DNA from: CALKJU01 sp046349355
GTDB taxonomy: Bacteria > Pseudomonadota > Alphaproteobacteria > Geminicoccales > Geminicoccaceae
Direction of reading: 5' to 3'
NCBI GenBank assembly: GCA_046349355.1
Contig: JAXMCM010000022.1
Location: 186,001 to 250,000, forward strand
DNA: 64,000 nucleotides
In this document: in pieces, positions 47,288-56,241 of the stretch
Numbering within the stretch: the first letter of the stretch is position 1
How the letters are laid out: every line of letters starts with the position of its first letter
Made by a program: the position numbers and the translations under genes
Notes under the pieces: model-generated
Told to the model about the DNA's origin: nothing
Databases searched by the model: none
What the model saw: the letters and a program-made list of their open reading frames with translations, nothing else

Positions 47288-48403
47288 TCAGCGCTCCACC
47301 AGCGCGACCTTGCGGTTGTACCAGTTCATCAGCGCCGAGGTGACGAGGTTGATGGCGAGGAACAGGCCCATGACGATCAGCATCACCTCGATCGCCTTGC
47401 CGGACTGGTTGAGCACCGTCCCGGCGAAGATCTGGACGACCTCCGGGTAGGCGATGGCGGCGCCGAGCGAGCTGCTCTTGATCAGGTTGAGGTACTGGCT
47501 GGTCAGCGGCGGGATCATGATCCGCAGCGCCTGCGGCAGGACGACGAGGAACAGCGTCAGCGACGGGTTGAGGCCGAGGCTGGCCGCGGCCTCGGTCTGC
47601 CCCTTCGGCACGCCCTGGATCGCGGCGCGGACGATCTCGGCGATGAAGCCGGCGGCGTAGATCGTCAGGCCCAGCCACAGCGCCACCAGCTCCGGCGGCA
47701 CGGTGATGCCGCCGCGGAAGCCGAAGCCCTGCAGCGCCGGCACGCTCCAGCCGCCGATCGTGCTCCACAGCCAGATCCCGGTCGCCAGCGGCAGCAGCAG
47801 CGTCCAGGCCCCCAGCCGCCGCTCGCCGATGCGCACCGCCCACAGGAAGGGCAGGGCCAGCAGCGACAGGCCGAAGGCGGCCAGCGCCAGCTCGCCGCTG
47901 GCGGCGAGTTCCGGGGCCGGCAGGAACAGGCCGCGGACGTTGAGGAAGACGTCGCCGCCCAGGGCCAGGCTCTGCCGCGGCCCGGGCAGCGCCTGCAGCA
48001 CCGCCACGTACCAGAACACGATCTGCAGCAGCTGCGGCGTGTTGCGGATGATCTCGATCAGCCCCAGCGCCGTGTTGCGCGCCAGCCAGTTGCGCGACAG
48101 CCGCATGATGCCGAGCAGCAGGCCCAGCACCGAGGCGCTGGCGATGGCCAGCACCGAGACGAGGATGGTGTTGAGGAACGACACCCACAGCGCGTGGCCG
48201 TAGGTGAAGGTGACCTCCCACGGGACGATGTGGAACGGGATGTCGAAGCCGGCGGTGCGCCAGAGGAAGTCGAAGCCGAAGGTCAGGCTGCGCTTGGCGA
48301 GGTTGACCCCGGCGTTGTGGGCGAAGAACAGGCCGGCGGCGACGACCGCCGCGACCAGCAGGCCCTGCAGCAGCAGGTTGCGGGCGGACCAACGCCGGCG
48401 CAC
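47288..48403 (-). CDS. aapQ: General amino acid ABC transporter permease (AapQ-like)
   Basis: 371 residues from a GTG at 48403. A long N-terminal periplasmic loop (FGFDFLWRTAGFDIPFHIVP) is characteristic of AapQ. The conserved loop is AGFIAEIVRAAIQGVPKGQT, followed by EAAASLGLNPSLTLFLVVLP. It pairs with the AapM-like permease, whose gene starts five bases after its stop. Confidence 0.92.
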   Translation of the reverse strand: MRRRWSARNLLLQGLLVAAVVAAGLFFAHNAGVNLAKRSLTFGFDFLWRTAGFDIPFHIVPWEVTFTYGHALWVSFLNTILVSVLAIASASVLGLLLGIMRLSRNWLARNTALGLIEIIRNTPQLLQIVFWYVAVLQALPGPRQSLALGGDVFLNVRGLFLPAPELAASGELALAAFGLSLLALPFLWAVRIGERRLGAWTLLLPLATGIWLWSTIGGWSVPALQGFGFRGGITVPPELVALWLGLTIYAAGFIAEIVRAAIQGVPKGQTEAAASLGLNPSLTLFLVVLPQALRIMIPPLTSQYLNLIKSSSLGAAIAYPEVVQIFAGTVLNQSGKAIEVMLIVMGLFLAINLVTSALMNWYNRKVALVER

Positions 48404-48428
48404 GACGTCGCTCCGCCCGCTCGCCGGA

Positions 48429-49478
48429 TCAGCGGAACGGATAGGGGTACTGCAGGCCCCCGTCGGTCCACAGCTTGTTCAGGCCGCGCGGCAGGCCCAG
48501 CGCGTTCGGCCCGAAGTAGCGGTCGTAGATCTCGCCGTAGTTGCCGACCGCCTTGATCGCCCGGTAGGCCCAGTCGTTGTCGACGCCGAGCAGCAGGCCG
48601 AAGTCACCCTCGAGGCCGAGCAGGCGGCGGACGAAGGGATCGGTGGCGTTGGCCTTCTTGTCGTCGACGTTGGCCTGGGTGATGCCGTACTCCTCGGCGG
48701 TCAGCAGCGCGAAGTGGGTCCACTTGACGAGGTCGCCCCACTTCTCGTCGCCCTCGCGGACGTGCAGGCCCAGCGGCTCCTTCGAGATGATGTCCTCGAG
48801 GATGATCCAGTCGGCCGGGTTCTTCATCGTCGAGCGGGCGGCGGCGACGCTGCCGCCGTCGTCGGTGTAGCCGTCGCAGCGCCCGGCCTCGGCGGCGGCG
48901 AACGCCTCCTCGGTCTTCTCGAACAGCAGCGAGTTGATCTTGACGCCGGTGTTGCGGCTCCAGTCGGCGAGGTTCAGCTCGAGGGTGGCGCCGGTCACCA
49001 TGCAGATGGTGGCCCCGTCCATCTCCTTGAGCGAGCTGACGCCCAGGCTCTTGCGCACCATGAACGCCTGGCCGGTGATCAGCGTCGGCGTCAGCTCGGC
49101 GAGGCCCAGCTGGGTGTCGCGGGTGAAGGTCAGCGTGCTGTCGCGGATCAGCGCGTCGATCTCGCCCGACTGCAGCACGGTGAAGCGGACCTTGGCGGTG
49201 GTCCCGACATACTTCACCTTGTCCGGATCGCCGAGCACGGCGGTGGCCAGCGCCCGGCAGTAGGAGACGTCGAAGCCGTCCCACTTGCCGTTGGCGTCCT
49301 GGAAGGCGAAGCCGGGGATGCCGGTGTCGATGCCGCACACCAGCTCGCCGCGCTGCTTGATGGCGTCGATGGTCGGGCTCTTGACCTCGGTCTGGGCCAT
49401 CGCGCTGCCGGCCGAGCCGACCAGCACGGCGGCCGCCACGGCCAATCCGGACAGGCTGAACGTTCTGCGACGGTGCAT
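48429..49478 (-). CDS. aapJ: Amino acid ABC transporter substrate-binding protein (AapJ-like)
   Basis: 349 residues. A signal peptide ends AGSAMAQ. The mature protein begins SPTIDAIKQRGELVCGIDTG and has the type II binding fold, with SGEIDALIRDSTLTFTRDTQ and NYGEIYDRYFGPNALGLPRG near the end. It captures amino acids in the periplasm for AapQM. The gene is preceded by GGAAGGACCTCACG. The upstream aminotransferase gene ends 24 bases before its start and may be co-transcribed. Confidence 0.93.
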   Translation of the reverse strand: MHRRRTFSLSGLAVAAAVLVGSAGSAMAQTEVKSPTIDAIKQRGELVCGIDTGIPGFAFQDANGKWDGFDVSYCRALATAVLGDPDKVKYVGTTAKVRFTVLQSGEIDALIRDSTLTFTRDTQLGLAELTPTLITGQAFMVRKSLGVSSLKEMDGATICMVTGATLELNLADWSRNTGVKINSLLFEKTEEAFAAAEAGRCDGYTDDGGSVAAARSTMKNPADWIILEDIISKEPLGLHVREGDEKWGDLVKWTHFALLTAEEYGITQANVDDKKANATDPFVRRLLGLEGDFGLLLGVDNDWAYRAIKAVGNYGEIYDRYFGPNALGLPRGLNKLWTDGGLQYPYPFR

Positions 49479-49501
49479 CGTGAGGTCCTTCCCTCTTGCG
49501 G

Positions 49502-50422
49502 TCATTGGGCGGCAAGCAGCCCGTAGTTCACGGGCGTGGCGTGCCAGCCTTCCTTGCGTCGAGCCCAGAAGCGCTCGCGCAATCTCGTCGAGATCGGTCC
49601 GGGGCGGTCGTTGCCCTTGATCCGGCCGTCGATGCGCGACGCCGGCATCACCCCGCCGGCGGTGGTGGCGAGGAAGATCTCGTCGGCCTCGCGCAGCTCG
49701 TCGGCCGGCAGGGCGCGCACCTCGCAGGGGATGCCCTCCTCGGCGCACAGCTCGATCACCGACATCCGGGTGATGCCCTCGAGCGCACCGCGGTCCGGGC
49801 TGACCACCTTGCCGTCGGTGACGGCGAACACGTTGAAGCCGGGCCCCTCGGTGACGAGGCCGTCCTGGTCGAGCAGCACGGCGTTGTCGGCCCCGGCGTC
49901 CATCGCCTCGAACAGGCCGCGGGTCAGGTCGCCCCAGTGGAAGTTCTTGACCGTCGGGTCGACGCTGGCCTCGGGGATGCGCGGCGTCTTCGCGGTGATC
50001 AGGTGGGCCCCGCGCGCCTGCATGTCCTCCGGCACCACCCACACCCAGGGGATGGCGAAGCAGATGATCCAGTTGCGGCAGTTGGCGGGGTGGCGCGGCA
50101 GGCCGGGCATCGGCGTGCCGCGCAGGCAGTCCATCGCCACATAGGCCTCGCGCAGCCCGGAGCGGGCGACGCACTCGTTGAGGATGCCGCGGATGTCGTC
50201 GATGCTCTCGCGCGGCTGCATCCGCATCCGCTCCATCGAGCGGCCGAAGCGGCGCAGGTGGTCCTCGAGCCGGAAGAAATTGCCGTCCCAGACCCCGACC
50301 ACGTCGTAGGTCACGTCCGACCGGCGGTAGCCCCACTCGGTCACCGGCAACGACGCCTCGCCGATGGGCATGAACCTGCCGTCGACATAGGCAGCGCCCG
50401 CCGCCCAGCTGGATGTCTGCAT
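49502..50422 (-). CDS. Class IV aminotransferase (branched-chain / D-amino acid aminotransferase type)
   Basis: 306 residues. The PLP-binding lysine is in PTVKNFHWGDLTRG, and the family's C-terminal phosphate loop appears as LLDQDGLVTEGPGFNVFAV and LEGITRMSVIELCAEEGIPC. The length and these motifs place it in fold type IV (IlvE/DAAT). It interconverts amino acids and keto acids in the cytoplasm. It lies directly upstream of the AapJQM-like importer, so it may act on an imported amino acid. Whether it prefers L-branched-chain, D-amino acids or an amine cannot be told. Confidence 0.9.
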   Translation of the reverse strand: MQTSSWAAGAAYVDGRFMPIGEASLPVTEWGYRRSDVTYDVVGVWDGNFFRLEDHLRRFGRSMERMRMQPRESIDDIRGILNECVARSGLREAYVAMDCLRGTPMPGLPRHPANCRNWIICFAIPWVWVVPEDMQARGAHLITAKTPRIPEASVDPTVKNFHWGDLTRGLFEAMDAGADNAVLLDQDGLVTEGPGFNVFAVTDGKVVSPDRGALEGITRMSVIELCAEEGIPCEVRALPADELREADEIFLATTAGGVMPASRIDGRIKGNDRPGPISTRLRERFWARRKEGWHATPVNYGLLAAQ

Positions 50423-50885
50423 GTCCCCCTCCGCTGGGCGCCGAAGGAAGCAGGTTTCATGCCCGCGGTCGATAGGTCAGGCCCGGCCTGCGGCCCTATC
50501 GCGGCAAAGGGTAGCGCAGGCCAAAGTGGCCGCCGGGAACGGGGATGCCCGTTCCCGGTCGGCCGAGGGCTTTCCATCGATGGACCGGCACCGCCGCCGG
50601 GGGGAGGGAGTGCGGTGCGGGTCCCTGGACAATCGGAGGGAGACAATCTTGGCGGAGCGATCTCCGCCGGGATCGGGCTACGGTCCTTCCGCCTTCAGGA
50701 CATCCATCCTTCGCTGCATCGGTTCCGTCTCCGTCTTCCGCCGGCTCATGTCCGCCGACGCCACGGACTCTCGCGCGGCATCGGGGTGCGCGATGTGACG
50801 GCCATCACTGCGCCGCGGGAGGAACGGAGGCAGGGGCGCCGAGGCTCATGCGCGATCGCTGCATGTCCTCGCGCCCACCGACGCC
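50423..50885. other. Gene-poor stretch containing repeat copy A
   Basis: No credible gene. The stretch includes the promoter region of the aminotransferase and the first copy of a 200-bp imperfect direct repeat. Open frames here are short and not supported by ribosome sites. Confidence 0.5.
50621..50840. repeat. Imperfect direct repeat, copy A
   Basis: About 220 bases recur imperfectly at 51677-51870. The best block is 50723-50760, which matches 51769-51806 with a single difference over 38 bases. Other blocks are GGGAGACAATCTTGGC (50638-50653) and CATCGGGGTGCGCGA. Small indels between copies break the reading frame, so it is unlikely to be conserved coding sequence. Confidence 0.75.
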
Positions 50886-51122
50886 TTACGCCTCAACAGT
50901 GATCCTGATGCTCGACGGGTCCACGCCGAGCGTCTGCGCAAGTCGTCGCTTGGCCTCGGCAATGGTCAGCGGAGCTTCCTCGGTCGCAGGCGCTGCAGGG
51001 CCGGTGCGCTCCTCGGCGTCGGCTGGCTTCGGCTCCCCTTTGGGGGCATTGCCCGCGCTTCCGCCCCCGATCAGAGATTCGATGGCATAAACGGCGATCG
51101 GGTCCGCCGCCGGATTGCCCAT
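50886..51122 (-). CDS. Small hypothetical protein with conserved-looking C terminus
   Basis: 78 residues from the ATG at 51122. It opens GNPAADPIAVYAIESLIGGG, continues through a proline- and alanine-rich linker and ends with a compact helical-strand segment, LTIAEAKRRLAQTLGVDPS then SIRITVEA. I recall small alphaproteobacterial proteins ending in this way, but know of no function. It lies in a decayed region between two copies of a direct repeat. The frame stays open upstream to 51194. Confidence 0.5.
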   Translation of the reverse strand: MGNPAADPIAVYAIESLIGGGSAGNAPKGEPKPADAEERTGPAAPATEEAPLTIAEAKRRLAQTLGVDPSSIRITVEA

Positions 51123-52032
51123 GGACCCAACGCTGGTCGATGGCGTGGCGCGATCGTCGCACCGATCGTCGCCACGCCGACATGCCGAAGTCATTATCCA
51201 CGCCGTTCTGGGCCGGATCCTTGCCGACGGCGATCATATGCCGCATCGAAGTGGCACAGTCGGATGACAGCGGCGTCCGAACAGTCCGTCGTCCTCGACC
51301 ACGACGGCGGATCGTCCGTCGGCTCGACGGCGGCGCCAGTCGGCGAGAACGATCTGCCGTCGTCGAAACGAAGCCTTCCAGCTCCTGGCGTGGCGTTACC
51401 CAGAACGCCGCCGCGTCGCGATCCACCTGTCGCGCGATGTGCGGATCGAGGCAATCTTCGCAACGCGCGCGCCCCCTTCGTCATCTTCCAACAGCGTCGA
51501 CAGTCCGCGGCCGGGAAGCCGCCCTCGAGCGTTTCGCGATCGTCGTCCAGCCTATCGACACAGGGCGGGTCATCGGCTGCCCGCTTCGCCGCGTCGCCCA
51601 CAGAACAGGCCGCCGGTCAAGCGGCTTCCGCATCCGGCGGCCGAGGGTCCAAAAGCGCCGCCATACGTTCCTCCGTGTCCCATTGCAATCGAGAGAGACA
51701 ATCGTGGCGTGGTGACCGCCGAAATCGGGCAACGATTTCCGCCTTCAGATCCATCCGTTCGCTGATCGTTCCGTCTCCGTCATCCGCCGGCTCATGTCCG
51801 CCGACGGCCGCAGCGCGCCATATCGGGGTGCGCGAGCTTCCGTTCGCGGAATGGGCGGAGGCAGGCGCGGGCGACCAATGCCGATCAACGACGCAAGGCG
51901 CCAGGCTGGACGCCGACGGGATGACCGGGCGCGGACCCCAAGCGCCGCCGCCCGACGACGCGGCCGTAGAGCGATCGGCGAGATAGGATTTTCCGCTTGA
52001 CACCAATCCGCTTTTCATCCTATCTCTCCCCC
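51123..52032. other. Decayed region without a confident gene, containing repeat copy B
   Basis: About 900 bases. Several overlapping open frames exist on both strands, but none has a clear motif or ribosome site. Codon patterns are erratic and the composition (many CGATC and GATCG words) differs from the neighbours. It probably holds remnants of genes; copy B of the direct repeat covers 51677-51870. Confidence 0.5.
51677..51870. repeat. Imperfect direct repeat, copy B
   Basis: Second copy of the element at 50621-50840, in the same orientation about 1.05 kb downstream. It is shorter by about 25 bases because of small deletions. A reverse-strand frame across it ends in WDTEERMAALLDPRPPDAEA, which could be a degraded small gene. 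Confidence 0.75.
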
Positions 52033-52929
52033 ATGGCCACCGCCGCCTACATGCGTGCCGCCTCGGCACCCCCGGAGTTCCGCACCATCCTGCGGCAGCG
52101 CGAGCTCGCCCGCCGGATCGCGTCCGGTGCCTCGGCCAAGGCCGCGGCGGCGCTGGAGGCTCGGCCGAGACCGTCGTCGAGAAGCTCATGGCCGAGCCCG
52201 CCTTCCAGGGCATGGTCGACGCCTACGACGGCTGGCGCAGGAGCCCGACGAGGTCGTCCTGCCGCTGCTGTCGCGCCTGTGCCGCGGCGTGCTCTACCGC
52301 CACGTCGCCGAGCAGCAGGACGCCGCCGTCGCCGCCTGGCTGCTCTACACCGTCGAGCAGGGCCAGAACCCCTTTCGCACCTCGCCGAGCGCGTCTGGAC
52401 CGGCCTGCGCCGCTCCTCGGCTGCACCGCCGATCCCGAGTCCCGGCCGACACGCACAAAACCCGACGACACGCTTCGTCGCCCATGTCGACCGGATGATG
52501 AGCCGCATCGGCGGGCGCCTGCGAAAGGCCGTGCACCGCGAGATCGCGGCGCAGGCCCTGGTCGCCCACATCGACGGCAAGCCGCTGCCCGAGAACGCCG
52601 TCGACGCGGTCATCGCCGTCATCGACCCGCCCAAGGCGCCCAAGCCGCGCCTGCTCGCCGGCCCGATCCCGCCGAAGCTGCCGACCCGCCGCCTGCCGCG
52701 CCGCGTCTCACGCCGCGACGGCGACGACCAGGCGCTGCAGGCGGCCGTCGACGCCCTCGGGGCCGACGAACGCGAGGTCCTGTTCGGCAGCCGGGCCAGG
52801 GCCGGGCCGCGACGGACCGGACTGAGCGACAGGCCCCTCCCCAGCTTCGCCTTTCCTTCCAAGCCCCCTCCACCGCGCCACCCCGACGGGTCGCGCGGCG
52901 GACGGCGTTGGGGTCAGCCGGCGCTGTAG
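52033..52929 (+). pseudogene. Hypothetical gene broken by three frameshifts
   Basis: From the ATG at 52033 the frame reads ATAAYMRAASAPPEFRTILR and on to SAKAAAALEA. The sense then moves to a second frame (GSAETVVEKLMAEPAFQG, about 52160-52240), a third (EPDEVVLPLLSRLCRGVLYR, about 52246-52380) and back to the first (LAERVWTGLRRSS onward, including VAHIDGKPLPENAVDAVIAV). Each step fits the loss of a single base. The reconstructed product would be about 290 residues and helical, with no family I recognise. The last bases overlap the convergent epimerase gene. Sequencing errors could also explain the shifts. Confidence 0.65.
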
Positions 52930-53894
52930 GTCTGGTGCCAGGCGGCGAAGCGGCGCAGGCCCTCGTCGATCGCCGTGGTCGGCTCCCAGCCGAGGTCGCG
53001 GCGGGTGGCCTCGATGTCGGCGTAGGTCTCGACCACGTCGCCGGGCTGCATGGCGTCGTAGCGCAGGTCGGCGGCGCGGCCCATCGCCGCCTCGAGCGCG
53101 CGGACGAAGGCCTGCAGCTCGACCGGGCGGTGGTTGCCGAGATTGTAGATCCGGTGCGGCACCGGGTCGGCGACCGGCGGCCGGTCGAGGGCGCGGATCA
53201 CCCCGTCGACGACGTCGTCGATGTAGGTGAAGTCGCGGCGCATCCGGCCGTGGTTGTAGAGGGTGATCGGCCGGCCGGCGGCGATGGCGTCGGCGAAGCT
53301 GAAATAGGCCATGTCGGGCCGGCCCCACGGCCCGTAGACCGTGAAGAAGCGCAGGCCGGTCTGCGGGATGGCGTACAGCCGCGCGTAGGACTCCGAGAGG
53401 ATCTCGTCGGCCTTCTTGGTCGCGGCGTAGAGCGAGACCGGGGCGTCGCAGCGGTCCTCGATCGAGAACGGCACCTTGGTGTTGGCACCGTAGACCGAGC
53501 TCGAGCTGGCGTAGACGAGGTGGCGCAGCGCCGGCAGGCGGTGGCGGCAGAGCTCGAGGATGCTCATGTGCCCCTCGAGGTTGCTGCGGACATAGGCCGC
53601 CGGGTTCTCGAGGCTGTAGCGGACGCCGGCCTGGGCGGCGAGGTGGACGACGCCGGTGATGCCGTCGGCATGCGCGCCCAGCGCCGCCACCAGGCGGTCG
53701 TGGTCGGCGATGTCGATGCGGGCGAAGCTGAAGCCGGCGTGCCGGCCCAGCAGCTCGAGCCGGGCCTGCTTCAGCTTCGGATCGTAGTAGGCGTTGAGCT
53801 CGTCGATGCCGATGACGGTCTCGCCGCGCCCCAGCAGGGCCAGCGCCACGTGCATGCCGACGAAGCCGGCGGCACCCGTGAGCAGGACCGGCAT
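52914..53894 (-). CDS. NAD-dependent sugar epimerase/dehydratase (UDP-glucuronate 4-epimerase-like)
   Basis: 326 residues. The NAD-binding loop is LLTGAAGFVGMHVA. The catalytic SSS-YxxxK elements are VYASSSSVYGANTKVPF and SLYAATKKADEIL. RFFTVYGPWGRPDMAYFSFA matches the UDP-glucuronate 4-epimerase subgroup (LpsL/WbnF-like). It makes UDP-galacturonate or a related nucleotide sugar for lipopolysaccharide or capsule. The cyclophilin gene lies just upstream on the same strand. Confidence 0.9.
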   Translation of the reverse strand: MPVLLTGAAGFVGMHVALALLGRGETVIGIDELNAYYDPKLKQARLELLGRHAGFSFARIDIADHDRLVAALGAHADGITGVVHLAAQAGVRYSLENPAAYVRSNLEGHMSILELCRHRLPALRHLVYASSSSVYGANTKVPFSIEDRCDAPVSLYAATKKADEILSESYARLYAIPQTGLRFFTVYGPWGRPDMAYFSFADAIAAGRPITLYNHGRMRRDFTYIDDVVDGVIRALDRPPVADPVPHRIYNLGNHRPVELQAFVRALEAAMGRAADLRYDAMQPGDVVETYADIEATRRDLGWEPTTAIDEGLRRFAAWHQTYSAG

Positions 53895-53913
53895 CGGCCG
53901 CGGCGTCCCCGGC

Positions 53914-54444
53914 CTACTGCGGCAGGTCGGCCTGGACGCTGACCTTGATCATCTTGTCCGGGTTGCGCGGCGGCTCGCCGGGGGTGATCTTGTCGACCAG
54001 CTCCATGCCCTCGATGACCTGGCCCCAGACGGTGTACTGGCCGTTCAGGTGCGACGCCGGGGCGAAGCAGATGAAGAACTGGCTGTTGCCGCTGTTCGGG
54101 TTGGCCGAGCGGGCCATGCCGACGGTGCCGCGGCGGAACGGCATCTGCGAGAACTCGGCCGGCAGGTTCGGCTTGTTCGAGCGGCCGGTGCCGGTGCCGG
54201 TCGGGTCGCCGGTCTGCGCCATGAAGCCCGGGATCACCCGGTGGAAGACGACGCCGTCGTAGAAGCCCTCGCGCGCCAGCTCCTTGATGCGCTGGACGTG
54301 CTGCGGCGCGACCTCCGGGAACATCTCGATCACCACCTTGCCGGAGGCGAGCTCGATGACGAGGGTGTCTTCGGGCGAGGCCGCGTCGGCGGCGTTGGCC
54401 ATGGTCAAGACGAGGCTCCCGAGAAGGATGTCGCGGCGGCGCAT
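53914..54444 (-). CDS. Periplasmic peptidyl-prolyl cis-trans isomerase (cyclophilin type)
   Basis: 176 residues from the ATG at 54444, chosen because it begins a signal peptide (RRRDILLGSLVLTMANAADA); a longer frame to 54483 lacks support. The cyclophilin core is present: YDGVVFHRVIPGFMAQTGD, GTVGMARSANPNSGNSQFFI and HLNGQYTVWGQVIEGMELVD. It assists folding of exported proteins. It is divergent from prfC. Confidence 0.93.
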   Translation of the reverse strand: MRRRDILLGSLVLTMANAADAASPEDTLVIELASGKVVIEMFPEVAPQHVQRIKELAREGFYDGVVFHRVIPGFMAQTGDPTGTGTGRSNKPNLPAEFSQMPFRRGTVGMARSANPNSGNSQFFICFAPASHLNGQYTVWGQVIEGMELVDKITPGEPPRNPDKMIKVSVQADLPQ

Positions 54445-54594
54445 GGGCTCGGCTGTCGCTGGGTGAGCGCGCCCGGCCCGCAAGGTCCCGGCGCTGGCGG
54501 CTGACTAGCGCACCCGGCGGCGAATCCCAACCGTTTTCGCCCGCGCGGCGTCGGTGCCGTCGCCGCCGCCGAGGATGACAGCGGGGGCGGGGCT

Positions 54595-56238
54595 GTGCGA
54601 CAAGCCGGCGCCCGTCCGACCGACCTGCCGGAGCCCGACCCCTTGGCCGAGTTCGACCCGGCGCAGATCCCCGCCGAGGCGGGGCGGCGCCGCACCTTCG
54701 CGATCATCTCGCATCCCGACGCCGGCAAGACCACGCTGACCGAGAAGCTGCTGCTGTTCGGCGGCGCCATCCATCTCGCCGGCGAGGTCAAGGCGCGCGG
54801 CGAGCGGCGGCGGGCGCGCTCGGACTGGATGGCGATCGAGCAGAAGCGCGGCATCTCGGTCACCACCTCGGTGATGACCTTCGAGTGGGGCGGCTGCGTC
54901 TTCAACCTGCTCGACACGCCGGGCCACGAGGACTTCTCGGAGGACACCTACCGGACGCTGACCGCGGTCGACAGTGCGGTCATGGTCATCGACGCCGCCA
55001 AGGGCATCGAGCCGCAGACCCGCAAGCTGTTCGAGGTCTGCCGGCTGCGCGACGTGCCGATCATGACCTTCGTCAACAAGATGGACCGCGAGGCGCGCGA
55101 CCCGATCGAGCTGCTCGACGAGATCGCCGACCAGCTGCAGCTGGAGACCAGCCCGGCGGTGTGGCCGCTGGGCATGGGCCTGGGCTTCCGCGGCGTCTAC
55201 GACCTGTGGCGCGACCGCTCGGTGCTGCTGACCGGCGAGGAGGGCCTGGCCAGCGAGACCGAGGTGGCGGGCTTCGACCGGGCTGCCCTCGCCCTCAGGA
55301 TGCCGAAGGACGAGCTCGACCGGCTCGAGCAGGAGCTCGACCTGGTCAAGGGGGCGATGCCGGCCTTCGACCGCGCCACCTACCGCCAGGGCCACCAGAC
55401 GCCCGTCTTCTTCGGCTCGGCCCTGCGCACCTTCGGCGTCCGCGGCCTGCTGCAGGCGCTGGCCGACCATGCGCCGAGCCCGCGGCCGCAGCCGGCCGAG
55501 CCCGCCCCGGTCGAGCCCGACCTGCCCGAGGTCACCGGCTTCGTCTTCAAGGTCCAGGCCAACATGGACCCCAAGCACCGCGACCGCATCGCCTTCGTCC
55601 GGCTGTGCTCGGGCCACTTCGCCCGCGGCATGCGCCTGGGCCTCGCCCGCGGCGGCAAGGCGCTGAACGTCCACAACCCGATCTTCTTCCTCGCCCGCGA
55701 GCGCGAGCTGGCCGAGGAGGCCTGGCCCGGCGACATCATCGGCGTGCCCAACCACGGCCAGCTGCGGGTCGGCGATGCGCTGAGCGAGGGTGCGGCGGTG
55801 CGCTTCACCGGCATCCCCAACTTCGCGCCCGAGATCCTGATGCGCGTGCGGCTCGCCGATCCAATGCGCGCCAAGCATCTCGGCCGGGCCCTGGCCGACC
55901 TCGCCGAGGAGGGCGTCACCCAGGTGTTCCGGCCGCAGCTCGGCAACGAGTGGATCGTCGGCGTGGTCGGCCAGCTGCAGCTCGACGTGCTGCAGACCCG
56001 GCTCGAGTCCGAGTACGACGTGCCGATCAGCTTCGAGGCCGCCCCCTACGTCACCGCCCGCTGGTGCGACGCCGACGACCGCGCCGAGCTCGAGCGCTTC
56101 CTCAACGCCAAGCGCGCGAGCCTGGCGCTCGACCGCGACGAGAACCCGGTCTTCCTCGCCCGCAACACCTGGGACCTCGGCCGGGTGCAGGAGGACTTCC
56201 CGAAGATCCGCTTCACCGCCACCCGCGAGCGGCACTGA
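54595..56238 (+). CDS. prfC: Peptide chain release factor 3
   Basis: 547 residues from a GTG at 54595. The GTPase motifs are SHPDAGKTTLTEKLL, KRGISVTTSVMTFEW, NLLDTPGHEDFSEDTYR and FVNKMDREARDPIELLDEI. Domains II and III follow (FVFKVQANMDPKHRDRIAF, VGQLQLDVLQTRLESEYDV). RF3 uses GTP to remove RF1 and RF2 from the ribosome after termination. It is convergent with the SulP transporter gene, four bases apart. Confidence 0.96.
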   Translation: MRQAGARPTDLPEPDPLAEFDPAQIPAEAGRRRTFAIISHPDAGKTTLTEKLLLFGGAIHLAGEVKARGERRRARSDWMAIEQKRGISVTTSVMTFEWGGCVFNLLDTPGHEDFSEDTYRTLTAVDSAVMVIDAAKGIEPQTRKLFEVCRLRDVPIMTFVNKMDREARDPIELLDEIADQLQLETSPAVWPLGMGLGFRGVYDLWRDRSVLLTGEEGLASETEVAGFDRAALALRMPKDELDRLEQELDLVKGAMPAFDRATYRQGHQTPVFFGSALRTFGVRGLLQALADHAPSPRPQPAEPAPVEPDLPEVTGFVFKVQANMDPKHRDRIAFVRLCSGHFARGMRLGLARGGKALNVHNPIFFLARERELAEEAWPGDIIGVPNHGQLRVGDALSEGAAVRFTGIPNFAPEILMRVRLADPMRAKHLGRALADLAEEGVTQVFRPQLGNEWIVGVVGQLQLDVLQTRLESEYDVPISFEAAPYVTARWCDADDRAELERFLNAKRASLALDRDENPVFLARNTWDLGRVQEDFPKIRFTATRERH

Positions 56239-56241
56239 GGC

